Assembly (NCBI GenBank): GCA_051251645.1
Contig: JBPOEY010000005.1
Coordinates: 3,801-67,800 of the forward strand
Source of the DNA: Litorimonas sp051251645
GTDB taxonomy: Bacteria; Pseudomonadota; Alphaproteobacteria; Caulobacterales; Maricaulaceae
Reading direction: 5' to 3'
Length of the DNA: 64,000 bases
Shown here piece after piece: positions 44,009-53,868 of this stretch. The notes beneath the pieces were generated by a model. That model was not told the DNA's origin. It made no database searches and worked only from the letters and a program-made list of their open reading frames with translations. The translations under genes and the position numbers were made by a program. Position 1 is the first letter of the stretch, and each line of letters starts with the position of its first letter.

Positions 44009-44383
44009 ATGTTCACACATATCATGGTCGGGGCGAACGACCCGGCGAAATCCATTCCCTTTTACGATGCGGCGCTCGGCGCGCTGGGCATAAAAGGCCA
44101 GACAATGGGCGAGCGCGCGTTTTACAGCACGCCGGATGGCGGCGCGTTTGGTGTGGGCAAGCCCGCCAATGGCGAAGCGGCGACTTTTGCGAATGGCGGT
44201 ACCATTGGATTCAAGGCGCAGACGTCCGCGCAAGTCGATGCGTTCCACGCGGCGGGCTGCGCCAATGGCGGCACCTGCGAAGGCAAACCCGGTCCCCGGT
44301 CTGGCGCGCCGGGCAATCCTTACGGCGCTTATCTACGCGACCCCGACGGCAATAAAATCTGTGCTTTTGTGTCCGCAGGTTAA
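44009..44383 (+). CDS. VOC-superfamily (glyoxalase-like) protein
   Basis: A 124-residue vicinal-oxygen-chelate protein, MFTHIMVGANDPAKSIPFYDAAL onward in the usual beta-alpha-beta-beta-beta layout, with NPYGAYLRDPDGNKICAF at the end. The start at 44009 has AAGAAGGAGAA upstream. This small glyoxalase-like gene is common between frmA and fghA in alphaproteobacteria; its reaction is unclear. It starts 14 bases before fghA's predecessor end and fghA follows after 14 bases. Confidence 0.88.
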   Translation: MFTHIMVGANDPAKSIPFYDAALGALGIKGQTMGERAFYSTPDGGAFGVGKPANGEAATFANGGTIGFKAQTSAQVDAFHAAGCANGGTCEGKPGPRSGAPGNPYGAYLRDPDGNKICAFVSAG

Positions 44384-44397
44384 GCCGGATTTCAGAC

Positions 44398-45243
44398 ATG
44401 GAAACCCTCTCGACGAACCGCGCGCACGGCGGGACGCAGGGCGTGTATCGCCATGCGTCCACGGCCTCCCAGACGCCTATGACGTTCTCGGTTTTCGTTC
44501 CTGAAGGGCCGGGGCCGTTCCCCGTGCTGTGGTATCTATCGGGTCTGACCTGCACCCACGCCAATGTTACGGATAAGGGCGAATATCGTGCCGCGTGTGC
44601 GAAGGCGGGGGTCATCTTCATCGCGCCAGACACCAGTCCGCGCGGCGAGGGTGTGGCCGATGATGACGCCTATGATTTTGGCCAAGGCGCAGGCTTTTAC
44701 GTTGATGCGATGCAAGCCCCCTTTGCCGAACATTATCAAATGCGCACCTATATCGAGGACGAGCTGCCCGCGCTGATCGCGCAGAATTTCCCCGCCGACA
44801 TGATGCGGCAGGGTATCACCGGTCATTCGATGGGTGGACACGGCGCGCTGACGATCGGCCTGCGGAATCCGGATCGGTTTAAGAGTATTTCCGCTTTTGC
44901 GCCGATCTGTCATCCAATGGCGTGCCCGTGGGGCGAGAAAGCGTTCGGGGGTTATCTCGGTAACGACCGGAGCGCATGGCGGGATTATGATGCGGTCGCG
45001 TTGATCGAAGATATGACCGAAGAGACGCGCAACCGCGTCTCAAGCCTGCTTGTTGATCAGGGCGCGGCGGACAACTTCCTCGCCGAACAATTAAATCCAG
45101 AGGCTCTTGCTGGGGCTTGTCAATCCGCCGGGATCGACCTGACTTTGCGACTGCAAGAGGGCTATGATCACAGCTATTATTTCATCTCGACCTTCATGGC
45201 GGACCATATCCGCTGGCACGCGGCGAGGCTCAAGCCCGCCTAG
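44398..45243 (+). CDS. fghA: S-formylglutathione hydrolase
   Basis: A 281-residue esterase of the alpha/beta-hydrolase fold. The catalytic Ser is in GHSMGGHGAL near 141-150; LSGLTCTHANVTDKG near 47-61 is the family's oxyanion region; the Asp and His are in VDQGAADNF and EGYDHSYYF. It releases formate and glutathione from S-formylglutathione, the second step after FrmA. Length is typical. Confidence 0.94.
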   Translation: METLSTNRAHGGTQGVYRHASTASQTPMTFSVFVPEGPGPFPVLWYLSGLTCTHANVTDKGEYRAACAKAGVIFIAPDTSPRGEGVADDDAYDFGQGAGFYVDAMQAPFAEHYQMRTYIEDELPALIAQNFPADMMRQGITGHSMGGHGALTIGLRNPDRFKSISAFAPICHPMACPWGEKAFGGYLGNDRSAWRDYDAVALIEDMTEETRNRVSSLLVDQGAADNFLAEQLNPEALAGACQSAGIDLTLRLQEGYDHSYYFISTFMADHIRWHAARLKPA

Positions 45244-45473
45244 ACTGTCGGTCGCGATCGTCCCGGGTTCTTGTCAGGCATGAGGCCTCATTATCGGCTG
45301 ACAGCCCGCCTTTGATGCAAGCCGGCGATGTCAGCGTTGAAACGTTGTACGAGGATTTAGGAGCACGGTCGAGATATCCTTCGAGGCGCTATAGGGATTG
45401 CTTTGCGGGGCTTGCGGCGATCTCAAAACCGATACAAAAGCTATTGTCCCCTAATAATCTGAAGAGCAATAAG

Positions 45474-47297
45474 ATGATGTCTCGGAATTTTGGAATCAAA
45501 TATTTAGCTAGCATAGCCGCGGCGGCCTTATTGATCGCGTGTGACACACCGACCGACCCATCCCAAAACGCATCCCAAACAATGCCCGCTGACGACGCCG
45601 GTTTACAAATGAACGCTGAGGCGAACTTTGAAGCTCTTCTTGAGGCGCATTGGGCATGGGTTTTATCAACGGCCCCAACCTTTGCGACCTCGCTCGGTGT
45701 GAGGGATTATGACGATCAGTTAAGCGATCCATCTCTCGCAGCCTACGACGCGCAGGCTGAACGGCAAAAAGAGTTTTTGACCCAATTTAAAGATTTTGAT
45801 CCCGACGCGTTGAGTGCTGATAATCAGCTCAATCTGCAACTCATGCTACTCGAGCTTGAGAGCAGCGTTGAAGCTGCCACATACGGTGGGCGCTATATGT
45901 TTATGACCAATCGTGCCGGGCCACACACGACCATCACGGGCATGGTTAGCCGTTTGCCCTTTAGCAAACCCGCTGACTATGAGAGCTACCTCGCGCGACT
46001 TAACGCAGCGCCGGACTATCTTACCAAAGCTACGAACCGTTTGCGGTCGGGTATCCAAGCCGGATGGGTGCAACCTTGTGCGCCAATGACGGGATATGAA
46101 GAGTCCATACGCACCCATATTGTCGATGATATCAGCGATAGTGTTTTGATGGATGCCTTTGATACGCGCCCAACCGCCGTTAACATGGCGGATTTCGCAT
46201 CATACAAGGACCGCGCAGAGGCGGTCATTGAAGACAATGTCATACCCGCATTAAGGGCTTTCGAGCAATTTTACTTAGACGAATATGCCCCCAGTTGCCG
46301 GGCCGATATTGGTCTATCATCTATCGACGGCGGTGCAGAATATTACGACTATCTGGCAAAGATGTTCACGACGACAGACCTAACGCCCCATGAAATTCAT
46401 AATATTGGCCTCTCTGAAGTGGCGCGTATTCGGGCAGAAATGGATGACGTACAAAAGCAGGCTGGCTTTGAGGGCACTTTCAAAGAGTTTCAAATCTTTC
46501 TGCGCACGAGTCCTGAATTTTACCCCAAGACCGCGCAAGAACGCATGGATGCCGCTGCCGTTATTTTAAAGAAAATGGACGGAAAACTGCCGGAGTTATT
46601 TACGAAATATCCGCGTATGCCCTACGGCATCAAAGAAATCCCGTTAGATGTCGCCGAAAAAACGACAACGGCTTATTATATGCGGCCGGCGGGCGACGGA
46701 TCACGAGCAGGATTCTACTACATTAATACGACGAATTTGGACAAACGTCCGCTTTATGAAATGGAGGCGTTATCCCTTCATGAGGCCGTCCCGGGGCATC
46801 ATTTTCAAATCGCTTTATCACAAGAATTAACGCTCCCTAGTTTCCGGAAATATGGTGGTTTCACGGCCTTCATTGAAGGCTGGGGGCTTTATTCTGAACG
46901 GCTTGGGTTGGACGTCGGGTTTTACGAGACACCTTATACTAATTTCGGGCGCCTATCCTATGAGATGTGGCGTGCCTGTCGTTTGGTTGTTGATACTGGC
47001 ATGCACTCCATGGGGTGGTCGCGTGAGCAAGCTGTTGACTACATGATCGAGAACACAGGGTTGTCAGTGAAAAATATCAATAACGAAGTTGACCGTTATA
47101 TCACGCGTCCCGGCCAAGCCTTGGCCTATAAAATCGGGGAACTAAAAATTCGTGAGCTCCGCACGCTGGCTGAGACCGAACTTGGCGAGAGTTTCGATAT
47201 CCGCCTCTTCCATGACACAGTGTTAGAGAATGGTGCTGTGCCGTTGTCTGTGCTCAAGGAAAAAGTCAAAGCTTGGATCGAAACACAAAAAACCTAG
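45474..47297 (+). CDS. DUF885 family metalloprotein, predicted lipoprotein
   Basis: A 607-residue protein of the DUF885 family, which resembles M32-type carboxypeptidases. The zinc motif HEAVPGHH lies near 435-442 and a second Glu-rich helix (FIEGWGLYSERLG) near 463-475. The start at 45474 is chosen because it gives a signal peptide with lipobox LIAC (Cys near 23) and has GAAGAG upstream. Members are periplasmic and probably cleave peptides. It precedes the LysR gene by 61 bases and stands at the edge of the D-amino-acid catabolic block. Confidence 0.88.
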   Translation: MMSRNFGIKYLASIAAAALLIACDTPTDPSQNASQTMPADDAGLQMNAEANFEALLEAHWAWVLSTAPTFATSLGVRDYDDQLSDPSLAAYDAQAERQKEFLTQFKDFDPDALSADNQLNLQLMLLELESSVEAATYGGRYMFMTNRAGPHTTITGMVSRLPFSKPADYESYLARLNAAPDYLTKATNRLRSGIQAGWVQPCAPMTGYEESIRTHIVDDISDSVLMDAFDTRPTAVNMADFASYKDRAEAVIEDNVIPALRAFEQFYLDEYAPSCRADIGLSSIDGGAEYYDYLAKMFTTTDLTPHEIHNIGLSEVARIRAEMDDVQKQAGFEGTFKEFQIFLRTSPEFYPKTAQERMDAAAVILKKMDGKLPELFTKYPRMPYGIKEIPLDVAEKTTTAYYMRPAGDGSRAGFYYINTTNLDKRPLYEMEALSLHEAVPGHHFQIALSQELTLPSFRKYGGFTAFIEGWGLYSERLGLDVGFYETPYTNFGRLSYEMWRACRLVVDTGMHSMGWSREQAVDYMIENTGLSVKNINNEVDRYITRPGQALAYKIGELKIRELRTLAETELGESFDIRLFHDTVLENGAVPLSVLKEKVKAWIETQKT

Positions 47298-47358
47298 GCA
47301 TGGTTGGCAACGCCGTTGCGTTGATACGGATCGACGTGACCTTGAATGTTGGGGTAAT

Positions 47359-48282
47359 ATGAATTTACGTCAAATCGAAATTTTTAACGCGGTCTATCTT
47401 AAAGGATCGATCTCAGCGGCGGCGCGGTCGCTGAACGTATCACAGCCGACTGTCAGTAAGATATTGAAGCGCCTTGAAGACCAATTGGGCTTCACATTGT
47501 TTGAGCGGGCCGCAGGACGTTTCCATCCGTCCGAACGGGCGAACACTTTGTTCGAGACTGTCGAGCCGATTTTCGAACAACTTTCGCAACTGCAAATACT
47601 GACCCGTAGGCTTGCGAGTGACCGGTCGGGCCATCTTCGCTTTGCGATGACTCCCGCGTTCAGCCTTGAGGTCGCACCAAAAGCGATCAGTCGTTTTTCC
47701 AAAGCCCATCCGGACGTGACGCTTGAAGCGGAAACTTTGCACGGTACGGAAATGTCCAAGCGGATTCTTCAGGATGAAATTGATGTTGGCCTTGTGTTTG
47801 ATGCTCCGCGACTCACGGGCATACAAGCTGAGAGAATAGCGACGACCGGTTTTGTTTGTGTGTCACCTGTGAGCCAGCCCCTGCTTGAAGAGGGCCCGGT
47901 TCAGCTCGCTGACTTATCCGCTCTTCCGCTAATTGACTTGAATTCGAAAAGTGTCTTGGGGCGGCGGTTACGGGATCGACTACAAAACTCAACGATTGAA
48001 GCCCGCAGATCGCCGCTGATTGTGGAAACCTACCATCTGGCGAAACGACTCGTTCGCCAAGGTGCCGGTGTTGCGATAATTGACGCGATTACGGCGCTTT
48101 CTGGCGATCAATCAGGATTACGGTTCCATGCCGTTCCAGACCTTGAACGTATCGGCGTTGACTTGGTGACATCCGTCGGCGGGCCGAAAATCATCCTCGT
48201 GAACCATTTGAAGGCGTTTTTGTCCATGGAGCTGCAGGTTCTAACACGCTCAGACTCCCATAAGGCGCTTGTACATCAATAA
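47359..48282 (+). CDS. LysR-family regulator
   Basis: A 307-residue protein. MNLRQIEIFNAVYLKGSISAAARSLNVSQPTVSKILKRLE is the LysR helix-turn-helix, and the effector domain follows from about 90. The start at 47359 has TTGGGG upstream; an earlier start at 47230 would overlap the DUF885 gene and has no similarity. It lies in the same direction as, and 103 bases before, the TonB receptor of the D-amino-acid block, so it probably controls that operon. The inducer is unknown. Confidence 0.92.
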   Translation: MNLRQIEIFNAVYLKGSISAAARSLNVSQPTVSKILKRLEDQLGFTLFERAAGRFHPSERANTLFETVEPIFEQLSQLQILTRRLASDRSGHLRFAMTPAFSLEVAPKAISRFSKAHPDVTLEAETLHGTEMSKRILQDEIDVGLVFDAPRLTGIQAERIATTGFVCVSPVSQPLLEEGPVQLADLSALPLIDLNSKSVLGRRLRDRLQNSTIEARRSPLIVETYHLAKRLVRQGAGVAIIDAITALSGDQSGLRFHAVPDLERIGVDLVTSVGGPKIILVNHLKAFLSMELQVLTRSDSHKALVHQ

Positions 48283-48385
48283 TCCTTCCATAGCCTAAGG
48301 CTATGAAAAAGGTCTTTCTTTTCATTTGTTTTGTTCACACGGTTTTCGCTATCAACGCATTCAGTATGAGGGAAGAGGGGAAACG

Positions 48386-51322
48386 ATGATCATGCGAACA
48401 GGGATGAAATCTATATTAATGTCGGGGGCGGCGGCGATGGCCATAGCGCCAGCGGCATTCGCGCAAGATGCGGAACCAGTCGACGAGATCATCGTGGTCG
48501 GAACCCAGATTAAAGGGTCAGATATCGCAGGTATTTTGCCCGTCACGGTTTTGAGCGAAGCGGACATCGAAGTCACGGGCGCGGTGAGTGGCGACGAACT
48601 CTTAGAATCGATTCCTCAACTGGGCAGTGTCACGTTCAGGGAAGGTAATTTTACGGGCGTCAATGGCGCCCGCGGCGATGTCGGTTCGGTTAACTTGCGT
48701 GGCGTTGGGGACGGCAACACGCTTGTTTTACTTAACGGTCGCCGTTTGGTGAATCATCCAGGGACGCAGGCGGTCAATCAGACGCCGGTTGTTTCCGTTA
48801 ACTCAAATGCTCTGCCAGTTACGGGTATCCAACGGATCGAAGTGCTCAGAGATGGCGCGTCGGCAGTTTATGGGACTGATGCCGTTGCAGGCGTCATTAA
48901 TACGATCCTTGATGATGACTATGAAGGTGGGCGCTTCGAAATTCGGTTTGGCGCCTCTGAGGGAACAAGCCTGAATGAGCTGAGCGGGTCATTTAAATAC
49001 GGTAAGAACTTCAATGACGACCGGACCAACTTCTCAGTTTTCGGCAATGTAATGTTCCGCAATGGTATGCCCGCGACTGATTTGCGAAACTCCTCGACAG
49101 AGGATTTGCGCCCGTTTTTCGAGGGGACACCGTTTGAAGGTGACACGCAACTTCGCAACACGTCAACGCAAACACAGTTTGGTGAGTTTGAGACGTTGGC
49201 GGGCGAGCCGCGCATTGCGGGCGTTGGCGATGATGATTTCCATATTCAACCGGATTCGTTTTCCGGATGCCGAGGGCCGGATATCGGCGGCGGCGTTTGT
49301 GTGGATAATGGTGGCTCCATCGACACCGCCTTGCGGCTGGATCGGGCGCGATATCGCGACATTGTTGGGGACACAGATCGCTACAATTTGATCGCCTTTG
49401 CTAATCACGAGTTCCAAAGTGGAATGGAATTCTTTGGCGAAGCCTCTTTCTATCGCTCCGATTATTCGAGGCAGCGCGAAACAGCTGCGATTTTATCGAG
49501 TGCGCGCATCGTGATTCCCGACACCGCCTTCTATAATCCCTTTGGCCAGTCCATTCGTATTATGGATTTGCGCCCATTAGATGCTGGCCCGCGCGTTGCG
49601 AATGTTACGAATGAGAGTTTCCGGCTACTCGGTGGTTTCCGCGGTGTTATGGGGAATTGGGACTGGGAGGCCGCAGCTCTTCATTCTGAGTCAGAAACAA
49701 ACGACGTCACGAACAGGGTCAGCAACACCTTGTTCCAAGAAGCTATCGCGCGCACAGATGCGTCCGCTTACAACCCATTCTTGGGCGGTAATCGCGCTGA
49801 TTTTAGCGCCACGAATTTTGGGAACGATCAAGCGACAATTGATGGTTTTGTTGTCGATGTTCGGCGCGACGGAAAGACAACGCTGACGCTCGCAGATGCA
49901 AAAGCGTCGAACGCATCCCTCTTCAGCCTTCCCGCCGGGGATGTTGGGGCGGCCGTAGGCGTTGAGTGGCGGCATGAAAGTTACCAAGATGATCGGGATG
50001 ATCGTTTGGACGGCACGACCACATTCACGGATATGGTCACAGGCGTAACAGTTCTGTCCGATGTAATGGGGTCCAGTCCAACGCCCGATACAAATGGTGA
50101 TCGGGATGTGTTCTCTGCCTTCGCGGAGCTGGCTATTCCGCTCGTCAGTCCGGAAATGGATATTCCGCTCGTTCACTCGTTAGATATGCAACTCGCGGCG
50201 CGCGCAGAGAGCTATTCCGATGTGGGGGAAGTATTGAAGCCTAAAATAGCCATGTCATGGAAGCTCTTTGAGCAATTCCAGTTCCGTGGGGCTTACTCTG
50301 AAGGGTTTAGGGCGCCAAACCTTGAGCAGATCAATGCAACGGCTATTCGTCGGATTAATACGGGCCGTGAAGATTGGATCCTCTGTGAAGCCATATCGCG
50401 AGCAAATGGGACCCCGTTTGATACGGGTGATTGTGATAGCGTCTCCGTCGAAGGAGTTCGCAGCGGTGGACCTGATCTCAAACCGGAATCCAGCGTCAAC
50501 TACTCAGTCGGGGCGGTTTTTGAACCAACGAATGATATTGTGCTGACCGTTGATTGGTGGCGCATTGAGCAAGACGGGCTGGTTGGGCTCTTCTCTGACC
50601 AGAACGAAATTACATTAGACTACCTCTTGCGGACCCAAGGAAGTTCAAATCCGAATGTCGTCCGCGATACACCTGATGCGGGCGATGCCGCTATATATAC
50701 AGCGGCGGGCCTCACGCCTGCAGGTGAAATACTGACGGTGCAGCAGCCGTTTACAAATCTCGACCCCCGCGAAACGGAAGGTCTTGATTTCGGTCTTCAA
50801 TATCGTCTTGATACTGACAAGTTCGGTGACTTTAGATTCAAAGCCAATGCCGCGCAAATCCGGAAGTTTTTCCAAACACCATCCGCAAGAGCTTTGGAAA
50901 TTATCAATGCGGTTGAACAAGGCGAGATCAATAATTCGGTCGACGTCGTCGCTCAACAAAGCTTCATTCAACGAAACGGAAACCCTGAGTGGCGTTATAC
51001 TGGGTCGATGACGTGGCGTGGCGGACAATGGGGTGCGGGTGTGTTTTACCGCTATGTTGGAGATGTTGTTGATACGTCAGTTCAAGCGGGAGATTTTGAC
51101 TCGCTGCCGATTGACTCCTTCACCACCGTCAACCTCTATGCGGACTATAGATTCGATGATCCAAGAGACGGAATATTTGAAGACGTTCGTATTCGGTTTG
51201 GCGTTCGCAACGTCGAAAATAATAAGCCTCCGATCGCCGATGAATTCGCCAGAGGTTACATAACCTCGATCCACTCCAATCGGGGTCGGTATTGGTACGG
51301 GACAGTTAGAAAGTCGTTCTAA
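48386..51322 (+). CDS. TonB-dependent outer-membrane receptor
   Basis: A 978-residue outer-membrane protein. The start at 48386 has GGGAAGAGGGG upstream and gives a signal peptide ending near AAFA (residue 27). DEIIVVGTQIKGSDIAGILP near 33-52 is the TonB-box region; plug motifs LVLLNGRRLVNHP and VYGTDAVAGVINTIL follow; the chain ends in Phe. It is the first structural gene after the LysR gene and is followed after 135 bases by the D-amino-acid genes, suggesting uptake of the polymer or peptide that they degrade. Confidence 0.93.
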   Translation: MIMRTGMKSILMSGAAAMAIAPAAFAQDAEPVDEIIVVGTQIKGSDIAGILPVTVLSEADIEVTGAVSGDELLESIPQLGSVTFREGNFTGVNGARGDVGSVNLRGVGDGNTLVLLNGRRLVNHPGTQAVNQTPVVSVNSNALPVTGIQRIEVLRDGASAVYGTDAVAGVINTILDDDYEGGRFEIRFGASEGTSLNELSGSFKYGKNFNDDRTNFSVFGNVMFRNGMPATDLRNSSTEDLRPFFEGTPFEGDTQLRNTSTQTQFGEFETLAGEPRIAGVGDDDFHIQPDSFSGCRGPDIGGGVCVDNGGSIDTALRLDRARYRDIVGDTDRYNLIAFANHEFQSGMEFFGEASFYRSDYSRQRETAAILSSARIVIPDTAFYNPFGQSIRIMDLRPLDAGPRVANVTNESFRLLGGFRGVMGNWDWEAAALHSESETNDVTNRVSNTLFQEAIARTDASAYNPFLGGNRADFSATNFGNDQATIDGFVVDVRRDGKTTLTLADAKASNASLFSLPAGDVGAAVGVEWRHESYQDDRDDRLDGTTTFTDMVTGVTVLSDVMGSSPTPDTNGDRDVFSAFAELAIPLVSPEMDIPLVHSLDMQLAARAESYSDVGEVLKPKIAMSWKLFEQFQFRGAYSEGFRAPNLEQINATAIRRINTGREDWILCEAISRANGTPFDTGDCDSVSVEGVRSGGPDLKPESSVNYSVGAVFEPTNDIVLTVDWWRIEQDGLVGLFSDQNEITLDYLLRTQGSSNPNVVRDTPDAGDAAIYTAAGLTPAGEILTVQQPFTNLDPRETEGLDFGLQYRLDTDKFGDFRFKANAAQIRKFFQTPSARALEIINAVEQGEINNSVDVVAQQSFIQRNGNPEWRYTGSMTWRGGQWGAGVFYRYVGDVVDTSVQAGDFDSLPIDSFTTVNLYADYRFDDPRDGIFEDVRIRFGVRNVENNKPPIADEFARGYITSIHSNRGRYWYGTVRKSF

Positions 51323-51457
51323 GGCGCTGACGCTTTAAACTCCTTGCGTCGATGCGTATCCCAAGCGCGTCGACGCAAACAGCTCAACAATTAAACCCAA
51401 AAATTCTCGCCATTTGGCGGGGGAACAATCCCTATTGTCTGCAACGGAGGAAAGATC

Positions 51458-52639
51458 ATGAAAATCTGTGTCCTCGGCGCAGGCGTGGTGGGAGTCGCGA
51501 CGGCGTTTGCTTTGTCGCGACTGGGCCATGCGGTCGAAGTCATTGAACGCGCCGACACAGTTGCTGCAGGGGCAAGCCACGCGAACGGCGCGCAACTGTC
51601 TTGGTCGCATACCGACCCGCTTGCGAGTCCAGCGATAATTAGAAAGTTACCGGGGTTTCTCTTGGGGTTTGACCCGGCGATGAGAATATACCCTTCGCCA
51701 AACGCACAGTTCATAAAATGGAGTCTTTCGTTTCTGCGGCACTGCCGGTCAGATTGGTTTGAAACTGGACGTCAAGACAGACACAGGTTGGCCGAAGAGT
51801 CACGGCACGCGCTCGCCAGCTTCGAGCGTGAACAGAACGGAGAGACCCTGATGCGAACGGGGACTGGTAAAATCGTCCTCGCGCAAACACGGAGACAGCA
51901 GCGCGCTATGCAAAGCTCTGAAAACTACCGCTCAGCCGAGGACTGTGTTGGGATCGAACCTGCACTGGGCTCGTGGACGGGCGCTAATTTAGGCGGTCTC
52001 TACGCGCCTGACGACTGCGCGGTAAATCCGGTCCATTTTTGTGAACGATTAAAAGACGTCGCGCAGACAGAATTTGGGGCCAATTATCGTTTCGGCGAAA
52101 CCGTGCAATCCATATCTACGCACCATGGCCGTGTGACGGGGATCGTGACAGATCGCCAACAAACAGATTGCGATGCGATTGTGGTGTGTTTGGGTAATCA
52201 AGCGAATGAATTATTAGGTCCTCTTGGGCTGTCGCTACCGATCTGTTCGGTGCGGGGCTATAGTGTGACGCTTCCTGCAAAGGCAGCCGCCCCTAAAGCC
52301 AGCGTGACAGATTTGACTCACAAAATTGTTTTCGCCAACCTCGGTGATAAAGTTCGCATTGCTGGCTTTGCCGACATTAATGCGCCCCAATGGCGGTCGT
52401 CAAAAAGGATAGAGACCCTCCTCGATATCGCGCAATCCTGTTGGCCGGATATTGCTCATTATGAGGCGGATCCGTCGCCGTGGTCCGGCGCTCGCCCGAT
52501 GACGCCGTCGGGCATTCCCATTATTGGCGAAACATCCACTCAAGGCTTGTTCCTGAACGCGGGGCATGGTTCCCTTGGCTACACATTCGCCGCAGGCAGT
52601 GCCATGCGTATCGCCGAACAGATGGGAGGTCTCCAATGA
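51458..52639 (+). CDS. D-amino-acid dehydrogenase-like FAD oxidoreductase (DadA family)
   Basis: A 393-residue flavoprotein. CVLGAGVVGVATAFALSRLGHAVEVIER near 4-31 is the dinucleotide-binding Rossmann motif; SHANGAQLSWS near 45-55 is the DadA-type segment, and SGIPIIGET with NAGHGSLGYTFAAGSA near the end completes the FAD domain. DadA oxidises D-amino acids to keto acids and ammonia, passing electrons to the respiratory chain. An AACGGAGGAAAG ribosome site precedes the ATG. The stop overlaps the next gene as ATGA. Confidence 0.9.
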   Translation: MKICVLGAGVVGVATAFALSRLGHAVEVIERADTVAAGASHANGAQLSWSHTDPLASPAIIRKLPGFLLGFDPAMRIYPSPNAQFIKWSLSFLRHCRSDWFETGRQDRHRLAEESRHALASFEREQNGETLMRTGTGKIVLAQTRRQQRAMQSSENYRSAEDCVGIEPALGSWTGANLGGLYAPDDCAVNPVHFCERLKDVAQTEFGANYRFGETVQSISTHHGRVTGIVTDRQQTDCDAIVVCLGNQANELLGPLGLSLPICSVRGYSVTLPAKAAAPKASVTDLTHKIVFANLGDKVRIAGFADINAPQWRSSKRIETLLDIAQSCWPDIAHYEADPSPWSGARPMTPSGIPIIGETSTQGLFLNAGHGSLGYTFAAGSAMRIAEQMGGLQ

Positions 52640-53868
52640 AGACAGTTAAACGATTTGTTCTGTGCGGCACGATTGCGCTGGCGGGATGCACGACAGTGCC
52701 GGCGCAGGTCGATAAAGCCGCCCCCTTGCTTATGGGTGAGACGATATTATGCGAAACGGCAGAGGTCGCCATACGGTCCGGATATACCGCGTCCCGCGCC
52801 AATGCGTGTGAGACTCTCTCACAACGTCGTTTCGTCATTGATATTCGTCCGGAGGCGTTCCTCGACCCGGAAGGGAAGACAATCAACAACAGCCCTTGGT
52901 ACGGCTTTCGCGTTGCGCCGAAAACCACAGGGACAGTGCGCGTGCGTCTGGATTATAAAGGCGGATCGCATCGGTATGATCCGAAAACCAGTCGCGATGG
53001 TCAGACGTGGAATCGCCTTTCAAAAGATCGTGTGACGGAGGTTTCCGACGAGTCTGTTGAACTGCGTTTGAATCCTGGCGCAGCCCCACTGTTTGTCTCA
53101 GCGCAGGAAATTTTTGCGCCCGCAGCGCATAAGGCTTGGACGCAAAAAATCGGAACCCGGGACGATGCAACGGTTTCCGAAATTGGGAAATCCGCGCGAG
53201 GAACGCCACTCTTGCAAATCGATATTCAAACGGAGCCTGATACAGATAAACCCTATGTCGTTTTAATAGGTCGCCAACACCCGCCAGAGGTGACAGGCGC
53301 CTACGCCTTGATACCCTATGTTGAGACCGTCCTGAATGGGTCGGATTTGTCGGAGCAGTTTCTCAAGAAATTCAACTTGCTGGTCATACCGATGATGAAC
53401 CCTGACGGTGTTGAAGATGGGAACTGGCGTTTTAATACGGGAGGCATGGACCTAAACCGCGATTGGGGGCCGTTTACGCAACCCGAAACCCAAGCGGTTC
53501 GTTCAGCCTTGGAGCGGTTTCACGCCGAGGAAGATAAGATCATCTTTTTCCTCGACTTTCATTCAACCAAGCGCAACTTGCTGTACACGCAAGCGGATGA
53601 TGAACCGACAAACCCGCCTATGTTTACCCGCGATTGGCTGACCGCTGTTGAGGGACGACTCGATGACGCGGACTATCCATTCACACGCGAAGCACAGCAT
53701 AATTCGGGACGTCCGATTTCAAAAAACTACATGTATGAGAGCTTCGGCGTTCCCGCCATCACCTATGAAGTCGGCGATGAAACGCCCCGCCCTGCGATCA
53801 GCCAAGCTTCGGATGTATTCTCTGAGGAAATGATGCGGCTTCTTTTGATCCACTCAGAGGCTCCATGA
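52636..53868 (+). CDS. M14-family zinc carboxypeptidase, predicted lipoprotein
   Basis: A 410-residue protein. A signal peptide with lipobox LAGC (Cys near 16) precedes an N-terminal beta domain of about 120 residues and the M14 catalytic domain. The zinc ligands are H-x-x-E in RQHPPEVTG near 214-217 and a His in FLDFHST near 307; the catalytic Glu is in TYEVGDETPR near 377. MNPDGVEDGNWRFNTGGMD and LNRDWG are also M14 features. Overlaps of ATGA with both neighbours tie it to the operon. Subfamily resemblance suggests specificity for unusual (for example gamma-linked or D-) peptides, but this is inference. Confidence 0.9.
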   Translation: MKTVKRFVLCGTIALAGCTTVPAQVDKAAPLLMGETILCETAEVAIRSGYTASRANACETLSQRRFVIDIRPEAFLDPEGKTINNSPWYGFRVAPKTTGTVRVRLDYKGGSHRYDPKTSRDGQTWNRLSKDRVTEVSDESVELRLNPGAAPLFVSAQEIFAPAAHKAWTQKIGTRDDATVSEIGKSARGTPLLQIDIQTEPDTDKPYVVLIGRQHPPEVTGAYALIPYVETVLNGSDLSEQFLKKFNLLVIPMMNPDGVEDGNWRFNTGGMDLNRDWGPFTQPETQAVRSALERFHAEEDKIIFFLDFHSTKRNLLYTQADDEPTNPPMFTRDWLTAVEGRLDDADYPFTREAQHNSGRPISKNYMYESFGVPAITYEVGDETPRPAISQASDVFSEEMMRLLLIHSEAP